DNA of 64,000 nt from Lucifuga dentata (taxonomy: Eukaryota > Chordata > Actinopteri > Ophidiiformes > Bythitidae), in NCBI GenBank assembly GCA_014773175.1, contig VXCM01002538.1, positions 1 to 64,000 on the forward strand, read 5' to 3'. Shown piece after piece: positions 24,947 to 37,087 of this stretch. The position numbers and the translations under genes are program-made. Within the stretch, counting starts at the first letter, position 1. The number at the start of each line of letters is the position of its first letter. The notes beneath the pieces were generated by a model. The model worked only from the letters and a program-made list of their open reading frames with translations, was not told where the DNA came from and ran no database searches.

Positions 24947-25062
24947 ATGGATTTCATGCTGTTGTGGATCAGCTGCTCTGTAGATGATTCTTCCTTCTGG
25001 ATTATTCCACAAATCACCACTGTTGTGATAAATGAGAACGACGACGCGCAGACAGGAAGATG
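24947..25062 (+). CDS. plekhg4: Candidate first coding exon of plekhg4: ATG at 25060-25062 abutting a splice donor
   Basis: The exon at 38076 is open from its first base, in phase 0, and starts 17 codons before the conserved Tyr of YPPFEATAP. The related human ARHGEF40 protein, as I recall it, starts 17 residues before the same Tyr. An upstream exon should therefore contribute little more than an initiator ATG. At 25060 the sequence GGAAGATG|GTAATG provides exactly that: ATG immediately before a GT donor, with A at -3. A second ATG (24947, good Kozak context) opens a 38-codon upstream ORF in another frame whose stop TGA would be formed across the splice junction and overlap the start codon. 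Only 25060-25062 would be coding for the main protein. The exon's 5' boundary is not determined. Another ATG|GT in the 13-kb intron could be used instead. Confidence 0.4.
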
Positions 25063-26522
25063 GTAATGTACATACCTGAACTTCCATACTTTTGTGTTTT
25101 TGTTCTTAAATTTAGACTCAAAGTGTAGCTTAAATGCCCTCTGACTCACATAACAGCTGTTTAGCGCTTGGCATTGAGTTTATTCTGTAATATAAAGTTC
25201 TTACATGCTTCTGTTAAATCTGAGCTGGAGTTTATGAACGGTAATCTGTCTGGAAGGATTGGATTTCTTGTAGTTTCAGCTTCCTGTTGTTCACTTCAGA
25301 ATCTAGTTTTTCTGCGTATGATGGAGGAGAAGGGGCTTTGTCAGATGGGTATGAATAATATGAATAACCTCCACAAGCTTTTTCCTGATGTTCTAACGTG
25401 ATTCATCTCCATTCACACATAAGACGTGACAGTTACAGCATCTCTGTATAAATAGTGCTGAAGGCTCATGTATTTATCATGTCTTGACAAGCAGCTTTCT
25501 GTTGGAACACGCGTGTGCTCTGTTTGTGCTGCACACAGCGTGGCTCCCATCGCTTACAGTGTTTTCATTCAAGGTGAAGGTTTCAGGTTTCTGAGCATTC
25601 CGGCTCATTTCACAAACCGGCCACTGTATCTGTCTGACTTCCTGTGGAGTCATGCAAGAGCCAGAATGGATGTGAAAAAACAAACATGTCAGAGTCTTTG
25701 GAACACGCAGGGTGCTGGACATGATGTAAGGTGGAAAGCTCGGCTCTGCTTTTTCTTTTCTGGCTTGTTGAGAATTCCAGACGGCATTCCTGATGAGGAG
25801 ATTCCTGAATGAATGTGTTTTCTGAGCTGCAGAGAGGGCGTTCCCACATCCTACATAATGCTGATTTTGTTTGGCGCTGACGGATGTTATGTAGGCGTGC
25901 AGAATTTGAAAATGCCCGCCCAGCTCTCTGCGTTTGATTTGGCAGGACACCGTGTGTATTTGTGTGTGTTTACACCGTTGTAATTTTTTTTTTTCCCCGC
26001 CCTGCTTTCTGAACATTTGCCATTTTGTTGAAAGCAGAATCCATTAACAGGACTGTTTTGGGATTGAGCTGAATGTTGGGTTTGTTACACACAGCATCTC
26101 TTCTCCTGCAGCAGAAAGACGTCTTGTTCTGTCAGCGTGAAACATACAGCAGTCACGTCAGCCAATCAAAATCATCGCTACCTGACGTCTGTTAGACAGG
26201 AAATAGGTGCAGCATATCCATCCGCACGGCAGATTTTCCAGTCTCAGGTTAAATTCACCTACAGAAACATGGAGTTCACATGTTCTGATATTATCTGAGG
26301 AGTTTGGACAACAGCAGAGTTCATCTGACTGAATTATACTGTTGAATTTCAGTAACTTAAGTACCTTAACTCATTTTCTAAATTATAATTTTGAATAATT
26401 TATACTCAAATCCTCGAATATTTCCATTTTGTGCTGCTTTGTATTTGTATATTTCAGAGAGAATTATTGTATTGTATTGTATTATTTTTACTCCATTTAT
26501 ATGACAGCTGCAGTTTAGGGTC

Positions 26523-26790
26523 TTAAAGGACCATGCCAGTGGTTTTGCATGTTTGAGCTCAACAAATACTACCTGCATACATGTTAAATTACTGCCATCT
26601 CCCAAAACATACTACTGGAGTGGTACATTTTTTAATTGTTTTTCCTACCTTCTGGTCAGCATTAGTTTCAGTTCCTTAAGTATGCTATGAAAATAAACTT
26701 GTAGAAATGTGCTTGAGATATATAATCCTTCGCAGTGAAACCAAACGTTATTATATTTGTCAAAGTTACTTAATTTGAGTGTTTTGATGT
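26523..26790. mobile_element. TTAA MITE, left-hand fragment
   Basis: TTAAAGGACCATGCCAGTGG and the family body, fading after about 26790. Confidence 0.8.
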
Positions 26791-26991
26791 AGTTAAATGT
26801 GCTGAGTGACCTGAGAATTCTTTCTGGTGATGCGTTCACATGCTGTGATGAAGAACTGACAACAGAGATTTAACATTCAGCTGTTGTATCATTTTTCATT
26901 CAGAAGCTGTGATGTTGGGAACCTGAACACAGAACATGAACAATTATCCAACATGGATATTGTAATAAGATATCATGAATTAGATGCATTA

Positions 26992-27373
26992 CAGGCCAGA
27001 AGTTTGAGACCATTTCCAGATTAAAAAAAAAAAAAAAAAANATAAAAAAAAAAAAAAAAAATCAATACACTGTTTGTTTTATAATTTATTGCACAGGAAA
27101 TGACAGAAATATATAAAATAAATGTAACTAATTAGTTTTCAAGAAGAATTAGTCAACAAAAGCACATTATGTAGCCACTATAGCTTAAGAAATGATTAGT
27201 AATGAAGGCATCAGTCTGTATCAGTGCACTGACACTCCAGTTGTGTTCCAACTCCCTGCTGATGTTTTTAGTTCTATTTGCTACTGTCTGCCTTCTTCCA
27301 CATCATTGTGGGATTCACTTGCTACACAGTCTGCTCATGTTAAATCTGGGGGTGGCCTCAAACTTCTGGCCTG
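26992..27373. mobile_element. Tc1/mariner-like MITE, second copy
   Basis: Same family and orientation as 8411-8778 (CAGGCCAGAAGTTTGAGACC ... GGCCTCAAACTTCTGGCCTG). TA is kept on the left and mutated to CA on the right. It contains a poly-A run with an N at 27041. Confidence 0.86.
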
Positions 27374-27544
27374 CAGGTAGTTGGCTGTATTGAAGAAGCA
27401 ACAGAAATAAATTTTATTAATCATAAAAACTGTTATTCAGCTAATTTATAAGACAGTATTGAACGTGTTATTCCCCTACATCGACCTCAAAATTTCTCTG
27501 TGTGTTTAACTGCCTTAAAAAACTCAAATTAAGTAATTTTGACA

Positions 27545-27782
27545 AAAAGTAATAACGACATGTGGTTTGCTGTGATGGATTATTTATCTCAAGCATGTTT
27601 CAAGTCTTGATAAGTTAGTTTTTATAGCGTAGTGAAATGAACTGAAAACCTGCCTGGAAAGTAGGAAAAACTATTTTAAAATGGGCCACTCCATTATTGC
27701 CAACTATCTTTAGGAGATAGTTGACAATAATGTAACGTGTATACAGATAGTAACATGAAAAACAACAAGTATGGTCCTTTAA
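27545..27782. mobile_element. TTAA MITE, right-hand fragment
   Basis: TTTGCTGTGATGGATTATTT through AGTATGGTCCTTTAA. Confidence 0.8.
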
Positions 27783-28354
27783 ATTCAACATAGATCTATA
27801 TAGGATCATGATACTGCTGTTGCCAGGTAAAATCGGTCTATTTCAGCCTGGTTTTAGCTCGATGACAATACAATTTTTCTTAAAAAAAAAAAAATTGTAT
27901 TATGTCATCATCATGATTTTTCTAAAACTAAAGAGTTTTAGAAATAGAAAAACCAACTTGCTGAGGAGCATCTGAAAGTATCAAAATACCTAAAATTAAA
28001 GATGGAATAAACATATCTGCATTTCCATTTTTGGATGCCTTGTCTGTCTGATTTGCGGATTTTGTTTCAACTATTTTGTTCCATATTTTTTTCTTATTTC
28101 TTTCCAAAGTCTCCTCTGATTCTGATTCTAAAATATTCATTATTCTCAATTTTGAGAATTTTCAATTTACCCAACAAATAGAAATTATTCTTCAGTGAGT
28201 ACTTTTATTTTTGATACTGAAGTAAATTTTATGGCTGTTTACTTTTACTAAAAATAATTTTTAATTCAGGATTATTAATTATAAAAGTCCTTTATTAAGT
28301 AAAGGGTTTGACTCTTTACTCTTTCCACCACTGATTCTGAAACCGTCTTTTCAT

Positions 28355-28950
28355 TTAAAGGACCATACCAGCCATTTTGCATGTTTGAGCCTAATATATT
28401 CAATTTTCATACATGTTATGTTACTGACAATCATTTCTGAAAGGATAAAACCGTATTTCAGCTTTCCTGATATTTTGTAAAATCTCTCAATCTTTCAAAA
28501 TCAAATATTCAAGTGATACACCCACCTTAAAAATCCATGTTTCTCCTGCTAATAGTTATATTATGAAGTCACAGTCATTTAACTTTTTCCATAAACGCAG
28601 GTCTTCTTTTGGGACTATATATCCATTGGAAACATACATTCACTCCGAAAACCCTAAAATTACGTAACTTCTAAAAAAAAAACCAAACAAAAACAAACAA
28701 AAAAACAAAACAAAACCTGAATACATGTTTTGTTCATGATGATGGATTACCTATCCTAAGAACTTTTCAAGTATCAACAAGTTGATTTTAATAGCGTACC
28801 AGAATGAATTGAAACCAATGGAGGTCTGGAAGGTAGGAAAAACATTTTTAATTCACTGTTCCAGTGGTATATAATTATCAGTAACGTTATGTGTATGAAA
28901 ATTGTATATATTAGGCTCAAGCATGCAAAATGACTGGTATGGTCCTTTAA
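28355..28950. mobile_element. TTAA MITE, full length (596 bp)
   Basis: TTAAAGGACCATACCAGCC and GACTGGTATGGTCCTTTAA ends, with the full body. Bases outside TTAA do not repeat, so no longer target duplication is present. Confidence 0.92.
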
Positions 28951-29781
28951 GATGTTTCAAATAAAACATCAGATGAAGCCTTATAGTTCATAACTAGCGT
29001 AATAATAAGTTTAAACTGAATAATTTTAGTTTTTTTTAAGCTTGTTGTACTTGCAGACATTCAGAGCTGTTCTGATTTGGGGTTTGATTGCTCGCTGAAA
29101 GTGTTTTGCATCTCTGATCATTTCTTCTCGTTAGTTATGAAATCTGCCGGTGTGTGTTACGTTAAGCACAGCTGTGGGCTAATTACAGATGAGATGAGTT
29201 CCACTGAAAGTGAATCCACACTTTGACATAATAACACGCCTCGCGCACAGCCGAGTCACGTCAACGCGCCATGATGTGTTTAAAGACCTGCTTAAATTCT
29301 CGCCTCGTTCGTATCTCCTGGAGGTTTTTTCTTAATGGCATAAACACAGGCCTCGCTGCCTGACTGCTACTTTACAGCCGCCATCAAACCTCCCTGCTGA
29401 TCGTGGCCGTCTTGATTAGTGTTTGCCTTCCACAAGCTCCGTTCTGCTGATCCCACTCAAGCTGCTAAATATACCGTCTTCTTCCTCGGTGGTCACGTAC
29501 AGCCGCGCTGCTCAGCCGGTGTTTATATGCGGCTCCGGTGTAATTTGGCGTGTCTCTGCTCGGGAGAAACAGATAAACAAAAAAAAACTTTGCTTTGTAC
29601 CTTTTAGCGTACAGATGAAGCTTTTAGACTGAAAGGTATGACTAACTCCGAGGTACATCCATTTACTCAAAAAAGTAAATCCGTGGTGACAGAAGATGGT
29701 ACTTTGTACTTTACTATGAGTAAACTTTTGCTTTGGTGCATGTGATAAATTACGCTTTTAAAATGCCCCCAAAAAATTACT

Positions 29782-29812
<31 letters not shown>

Positions 29813-29837
29813 GAACAACCTGAAAATATAGTGTGAT

Positions 29838-31396
29838 GTGCTGCGTTCGAGTTACCTCGGAAGTCGGAATTTTCCCAAGTAGAAAGACCTCAAACAGCCA
29901 AATGTAAACAAAAAAGTCATGGCTGAACAAATAAATACTGTTAGATTAAATAAACTTAATAATAAATACTAACTAAAGTAAAGTTAGAGTACAGGACTGT
30001 TTGGCTGTGTTGTTTTACAATGATATTAATCACAGTATTAAACATTTGTGCAGATAGAATAGAATAGCTTTATTGTCATTATACGTAACATATAATGAAA
30101 TTACAGGTGCTTCTCCCTTAGTGCATAAGTATAAAGTATAAAAAAGAGTAAAAACAACTTTGTACACATCTTTTTAAATTATATTTACACAGCTGAAAAG
30201 ATAAATATACTTATCAAAGTGTATATCAAAAGTGTATATCAAAGTATATCAAAAAAAGTGTATCAAGTATATTTATATATATAGATATAGATGTGTGTAT
30301 TTCGATATTTACAACAGTAGCAGGGATGGTAGCAGCAATCAATAAGTATTGCACAGAGTAATAAACACCAGGTAGTTAGCAGCAATCAGAATATTAGTTA
30401 GCAGCAATCAGAATATATTTCACCGTTTACATGGTAACGATTTAAAGTGGTGAACAAGGTGCCATGGGAACAGAATTGCACATGATGGTGACGTTGACAG
30501 AGTAATGTCCAGGTCAGCGGTGATTTAGTGTTCTGATGGCCCAAGGGTAGAAACTGTTCCTTAGTCTGGATGTACGGGCCTTCATTGACCTGTAGCGCTT
30601 GCCAGAAGGCATCCGTTCAAACAGGTGATGCGCTAATAATTAATAATAATAATTAATATTAACACTTACATATCAATGGCAAACAGTTATTATACACTGT
30701 AGATAGTTAACTTGGTGATGTATTTGGAGCTTTTTATTTCAATGTCACACAAGAAAGAATACTTTATTTGCCTGTTAGCTGATCATTTACATTCATAAAG
30801 CTCGCTTTTTTTTTTCCCATATCTTTATTTTCATCTATAATAAATGGCAATACAGGAATTAAACATGAAAACAGCAGAACAATGAAGAGGAAGAAAAAGA
30901 AACAAGTAAATAATAATGCCAGGGGTTAACTACAAATCAAAACTTAAGTCACATTGTATATAATTTAAAATGGGTAAGTAAATCTAAAGTTTTAATGGCT
31001 TTTTTGTTTTGAGAGAATTGGATCAAATTAACGTAGTGTTTGATTTCATTTTCGAAAATAGCAAAACAAGGATTATAGTTGGAGAATTTGGATTTATGAA
31101 TATGGAATTTTGCAAGTAAAATGATCAAATTGATAATATAATACTGATTTTTTTTTTGATGGGGGATATGAGACTAGACCAAACAATACATTCCCATAGG
31201 TAATAGAGAAATTAGAATTCATAAAGCTCGCTTCCAGGGGCGCTGCCATGCTGAGTGACGTCATACTCGGTAAGTCGCGGTAGATCATTTTGGTCTGAGG
31301 TTTCCCAGTCAGAAATATGACTTCAAGTGCCATTCTAATGCATTTTTCCAAGTAGGAAGTCAGAAAAATCCAAGTTTTGAAGTCTGGAACGCAGCA
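29838..31396. mobile_element. Same MITE family as 20309-20731, enlarged by internal insertions
   Basis: Outer ends TGCTGCGTTCGAGTTACCTC and AGTCTGGAACGCAGCA. Internally it is interrupted by the 30052-30620 repeat and other sequence, giving 1.56 kb instead of about 0.42 kb. A third, partial relative lies at about 31600-31990. Confidence 0.6.
30052..30620. mobile_element. Interspersed retroelement-like repeat, family unresolved
   Basis: Begins ATAGAATAGAATAGCTTTAT and ends with GATGGCCCAAGGGTAGAAAC ... GGCATCCGTTCAAACAGGTG. Both are sequences I recognise as widely repeated in fish genomes, probably a LINE or SINE tail. Family assignment is uncertain. Confidence 0.4.
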
Positions 31397-32878
31397 TTAG
31401 GGCTGTGTCACCTCATATTGTTCATGATAATACTGGTATATTTTTGAGAAGATGGAAGTCACATCATCACCATACTGATGATATTGCAGTGTGATTTTCA
31501 ATGACAAAAACAAAGCAAGTATAGTCAAAAGCAGCACGACCGGTGCCTGATGACTTTAGCTCCTTTAAATGCTGCCTCTGCTGTTTGGAAATGTCAGCTA
31601 CAAGGCTAACTGGCTAGCTGCCAAAGCTAATGCTGCATAGTTACAGTGGGAAGTCAGAATTTCTCAGTTTGAATTTCTGACTTCTGGCCTCAAACCGTTC
31701 CAGTCAACTTTAAATACTGCAAGATTAAATAAACTTAGTAATAAAGGCTAACTAAAGTAAAGTTAATTTACAGGACTGTTTGGTTGGATTGTGTTACTAT
31801 GATATTAATCACAGTGAGTATTAAACATTTGTGCAGACAGAGAGGTAAATGTTCTGAAATTATTTACACTTACATATCAATGGCACAGTTATTATACACT
31901 ATAGATAATTAACTTGCCAATATATTTTGACCTTTTTATTTCAGTGTCATGCAAGAAAAAATACTTTATTCGGCTGTTGTTGTTTTGTTCAGTGATGTAA
32001 AGACAATGATGTGATAAATCAATAATATTTCAGTCTAATTCAAATAAACAGAATATGTGTATGATTCTAATGTGGAGTTTAGCAACTTAAATAGCTGAAC
32101 TGGATATTTATAGATTTATAGCTGTAATTCACAACTGGTGTTGCGCCACAAAGACGTAAATAATAGTTATGAGATTACATGTTGCTGCATCACCAGTTTT
32201 AAAAAAAATTTGACTTTTTATAACATCTGTTTAAACCAAGAATCGTCACCAACACAGGTAGTATTATTATTATGACACTGAGGTTTAGCTGTTTTCTGGT
32301 GTGTCGCTGCACAACTCTGAGTCTGTTTACTGCATAATTCAATTTTCCTCCAAATGAGAAAATAGCAGAGATTGTGTCACAGTCATTATCTGGTCAGACC
32401 GCGTGTTATGTTGTTGTGTTGTCGTCCAGAATGTTGTAATTTTCCGTGAATGAGTCAACACGATGGCAGAATCACAAACGACCCATCAGACTTCTGTGAC
32501 GCACAATCTGAAGGGGAATCTTCATCGAAAAATCCTTTCCAGTCCACACAGACTTTTTGTGTGGACTGGAAAGGATTTTTAGTTCCTGTAAAAAAAAAAA
32601 AAAAAAAAAAAAAAANAAAAAAAAGAAAAAAACCCCCCATCCTTTAATACAACCACTGTGTAACCAGAACATCATTTGGTTACTTCCTTTACTCCTTCCT
32701 TCCTCTCCTTGTCTCCTTCATCACGATCAGATTAAGAGGTGACACAAGGTGAGGAGGAAAATGATGATGATGATGATGACTCACAAACACCTCAGCAGGA
32801 TAGATGCCAGCTGTGATATGTATGTATAGGTTTCATACAATATATATGCTGTATCCTTTCATTCAAATCCACAGCTTA

Positions 32879-33010
32879 TGAGGGTTGATTGATAAGTTCT
32901 GAGCCTGGAACGCTTCCTCATGGGTGTGGCTGTACTATTTTTACGTAAGAAGCTAAGGGAATTTGCTCATCAAAGCTTTTTACGCAATCTACATAATAGC
33001 ATAATAGTTC
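32879..33010. mobile_element. Possible mariner-type end fragment
   Basis: GAGGGTTGATTGATAAGTTC followed by TGAGCCTGGAACG resembles a mariner terminal repeat as I recall it. Only one end is seen. Confidence 0.3.
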
Positions 33011-33573
33011 TGGAGGCAACAAGATGGAGAATTTAGACCAGTATACAGTAAAGTGATGATGTATTGCCACTATGATTATGACTGTAAAGTAATTTAGCTG
33101 CAACCTCAACACTTTCACCCCTCCAAATATGAAAAACCAATTTGGCCTCAGATGATGAAGACAGGATTTTTTTTTTTTTTTTTTNTTTTTTTTTTTTTTT
33201 TTGACATACCAAAAGTCCATGTACGTGTATAGCATATAACCTGGATTCAGTCAGAACTAACATTTGTATCTTTCAGTTTTGGTGATTTTGGCATTTTCAC
33301 ATCCAGTTGTTGGATAAACTCTTGGAAGAGCTTCTTACTGGAAAAAAAAAAAAAGCCAGATCTGTTCCCAGCTCATCATTGTTGGTATTTATGTGGTCAA
33401 CAGGAAAACATTTAAAGTAGTTTGTGTAATCTAGAATGGAATCTGTCTATTTGAGCATTTTATTCCAGATAAAAAGCTGCAGACATAAACACAGGAAGTG
33501 GATTCTTTTCATGCTTATTTAAAAGATGCATCTGTGTCTGGAGAGGCTTTCATGTCAGGCCAGATCACATCAT

Positions 33574-34044
33574 TGTGCTAACTGTACTTAACATATTTCT
33601 CAGGCATTTTGTAAACATAACAGGAAGAAGTGAATATTTATGAGGATATGTAATTGAATTCTTGCTAACAGAATGACAAGTGGAAGTTAAGGTTCAGGTT
33701 TATTCATCCATAAAATGTAAATTACATTTCTCATGTCCTCTCACCACTTGGAAAAAAGCTGCAATAGTAGATAATTCGACTAAATCCAACAATTCACATA
33801 AAACATAAAAGATCTGATGCTAAAAGGATCTTTTATCTTGTTCCTATGCTTTTTTTCAACTGGTAAGGAGACATGAGAAATGTAATTTCCATTTTATGGA
33901 TGAATAAACTTGAACCTTGAACCTTAACTTCCACCCTTCATTCTGTTAGCAAGAATCTAATTATGTATCCTCACAAATAGTCACTTCTCTCTTGGCTATG
34001 TATACAAAATGCCTGAGAAATATGTTAAGTACAGTTAGCAGTAA
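33574..34044. mobile_element. Foldback element with ~190-bp inverted arms
   Basis: Left arm about 33574-33765 (GTGCTAACTGTACTTAACAT, CTTGCTAACAGAATGACAAG, TTTATTCATCCATAAAATG) is the inverted counterpart of right arm about 33845-34044 (CATTTTATGGATGAATAAAC, CTGTTAGCAAGAATCTAATT, GTTAAGTACAGTTAGCA). The short loop of about 80 bp is not coding. Confidence 0.8.
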
Positions 34045-35310
34045 GTACCAAATAAATAAGTAAACTAAATTGGCCACTCAGAGTTGATGTGCAGTGTTAG
34101 TTAGTAAAACTATTATGAAGCCAAATAGATCTCACAAAATATGTTTTGGCAGTTCATTAAAAAAAAAAAAAAAAAANTAAAAAAAAAAAAAAAAAATTCC
34201 ACCTCTTAAGCTCTTACACAACAAGGAATTCTTGATGAAATTGTTGCTCTTACAAAGACAATATGAATGTTTTCTACAGGAAATCATTTGTCTGCATCTT
34301 TAACCAAGCAAGAATGATTTGGGAATTATTCTTCTTTACTGGTTAAATTGATGACTAATGACACCATGAAGGACATATCAGGGTATAAATATCTAACAGG
34401 AACGCATAATGTCAGCACATATTCATTTCTTTTTTTTTTTTTTTTTTNTTTTTTTTTTTTTTTTTCTTATTACATATTTTGTTCTTGTCCAGGCAGGAAC
34501 TTGCTTGACATCTGGAATGCGCAGCGACTATTTCTGTTTCATAATGATACTGGACAGAGATGTTCAAACTGTCCTCGGCTCTGGGACATCCAATCCACAG
34601 CAATGTGAGAGTCCTCATATGTTTCCCTGGCTGAGTGGGAGAGAGCTGTGTGTTTATATAGAGCCGTGTGAATCAACAGAATGCTGGCCTGCATACAGTA
34701 TTCCAGTTAGAGAGACATGCAACTTGGACAAACAAACTGGACTAACTCACCAGGGGCTTCTGGAGCTTTTTTTTTTTTTTTTTNTTTTTTTTTTTTTTTT
34801 ATTATTGTTGCAGAAACAAAAAGGACAGAATTTGCAACAGCTTTCCTGTAACATTACCATGATTTTCTGTTATTCTGCAATAACTTGTAGTAATGCTTAA
34901 AAACTGAAAATTTCTGGGGAAAGAATATCTTTGACATAGAGGTGGGACCAAGTCATTTTAGCAAGTCTCAAGTCTTTGTCACAAGTCCCAAGTCAAGTTT
35001 CAACTAAGGCAAGACAGGCATGTCCCAAATTAACTGACAAGCAAGAGCTGAGACTTGTAAAACAACGCCACGATATAGAAAAAGTTCATTCAGCACCAAA
35101 ATAAAATCAGAGCATCTGACATGCTAATGGAAGAACATTTATAGGAACATTTCAACTTGTTTTGTTACAGAGAATAAAATATCTTAAAAAAAAAAAATAA
35201 TAAAATCTAAACTGAAGCCTTAAGTAACTAATCAACAACACAATAGCCAAATTCAAAATGAAGCATTTTATTTATGGAGCTGTTAAGAAGCAGCACTGAA
35301 AAATAGAGTT

Positions 35311-37087
35311 ATAAAGATCTGAATTTAAAGGACCATACCATCCATTTTGCATGTTTGAGCCTAATATATTCAATTTTCATACATGTAACTTTGCTGACAA
35401 TCATTTCCCAAAGCATGCTACTGGAACGGTGATTTAAAGATGTTTTTCCTACCTTCCAGACCACCACTGGTTTCAGTTCATTCTGGTACGCTATTAAAAT
35501 CAACTTGTTGATACTTGAAATGTTCTTGGGATAGATAATCCATCATCACCAGCAAGACGTGTATTCAGGTTTTTATTAGAAGTTACATAATTTTAGCATT
35601 TAAGTTCAATAAAAACCACAGAGTGAATGTATGTCTCCACCAGGGAATATAGTCCCAAAAGAAAACCCGCATTTATCAAAAAATTTAAATGACCATGACT
35701 TCATAAGGTTGTGTAACTATTAGCAGGAGAAACACTGATTTTTAAGGTGGGTGTATCACTTGAATATTTGATTTTGAAAGATTAAGAGATTTTTGTAAAA
35801 TATCAGGAAAGCTGAAATGTGGTTTTATCCTTTGAGAAATGATTATCAGTAACGTTACATGTATGAAAATTGAATATATTAGGATCAAACATGCAAAATG
35901 GGTGGTATGGTTNTCAGTAACGTTACATGTATGAAAATTGAATATATTAGGATCAAACATGCAAAATGGGTGGTATGGTTCAACACTGAATTGAAAGCCA
36001 CAAATTCAGACCTCAAAATTCAAGTTGCATATATTCAAAATGCAATATTCAGGTTGCTCAAATTCAGTTTGAAAAAAANCAAAATTCAAGTTGCATATAT
36101 TCAAAATGCAATATTCAGGTTGCTCAAATTCAGTTTGAAAAAAAATGCAGATCAAAAAAATTCAGACTGAAAAAATTCAGGTTGAAAAAATTCAAGTAGA
36201 ACATCCAGGATACCAACAATAGGCAATCAAATCAGGCCGCAATCGATCATACTTTTGGCCTATCAGCTTGTATTCTGCATTAATTTCACAAGTAGAAGAA
36301 GGAGTTGTCATTTGAACAATGGTGGCCAATGATGGGTGCATTTATTCCACGTTATTACTGTTAATGTGTAATTAAACTGCATATAAATGAAAGGGTGTGG
36401 GTACTGTGTTACTGCGTGTCGGTGGGCTGTGAGGCTAGCTTAGAAGCAGCTGTGTGGGATATGTGTCTCAGCAACTGCTGCATCGCATCATTTTGAAAAT
36501 ACTGTAGACCAAACGAAAGATTTTATCTGTGTCACCTGTCCTAGGCTATGCCCCAATACTAAAATGGATTTTTCAACTTTATATAAGCACATTTCTCTTA
36601 TCTACAATTCACGTAAATGTGGCCGTGTTAGTTAGACAAACTGCATCATGGAAGTGGCAGTATTTTTTCTGAGTGCTTGTGATACAAATGTGACACGAAT
36701 TAACACAGTACCTACACCCTTTCATATTTAAATGCAGTTTAATTAGACATAAACAGTAAAAAAGTGGAATAAATGTGAATTGTGAAGTTACTGCAGAACA
36801 CAAGCTGATAGGTCAAAAGTAGGACTGATTGCAGCCAGATTTGATTGCCTATCCTTGGTATCCCAGATGTACAACTGGAATTTTCTCAATCTGATTTTTT
36901 TCAGTCTGAACGTTTTCAAACCAAATATATTTTCAATCTGATTTTTTTTCAAACAGAATTTTTTCAGTCTGAAGTTTTTCAAACTGAATTTGAGCAGCCT
37001 GAATATTGCATTTTGATATGCAACTTGAATTTTGAGATCTGAATTTTTCGCTTTAAATTCAGTGTTGATTTAAATTCAGATCTTTAT
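35311..37087. mobile_element. Foldback element with ~400-bp arms, interrupted by a TTAA MITE
   Basis: Left end ATAAAGATCTGAATTTAA mirrors right end TTTAAATTCAGATCTTTAT. The arms contain TTCAAACTGAATTTGAGC-like motifs in series and extend inward to about 36430 and 36690. The left arm is inflated by the inserted MITE and by two N-flanked duplications (35913 and 36079). Confidence 0.82.
35325..35979. mobile_element. TTAA MITE nested inside a foldback element; last bases deleted
   Basis: Starts TTAAAGGACCATACC at 35325 and ends GGTGGTATGGTT, lacking the final CCTTTAA. The last ~66 bp are duplicated around the N at 35913. It sits in the left arm of the 35311-37087 foldback. Confidence 0.88.

Noticed and set aside
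25477..26016. 179-codon minus-strand open frame, the longest outside plekhg4
   Set aside because: No recognisable domain, a large overlapping plus-strand frame, no splice or codon-use support; likely chance in a less AT-rich stretch.
32600..34810. Series of 30-40-nt poly-A and poly-T runs as processed-pseudogene tails
   Set aside because: Each holds an N at its centre and most have no retrocopy body beside them; a homopolymer assembly artefact is simpler.
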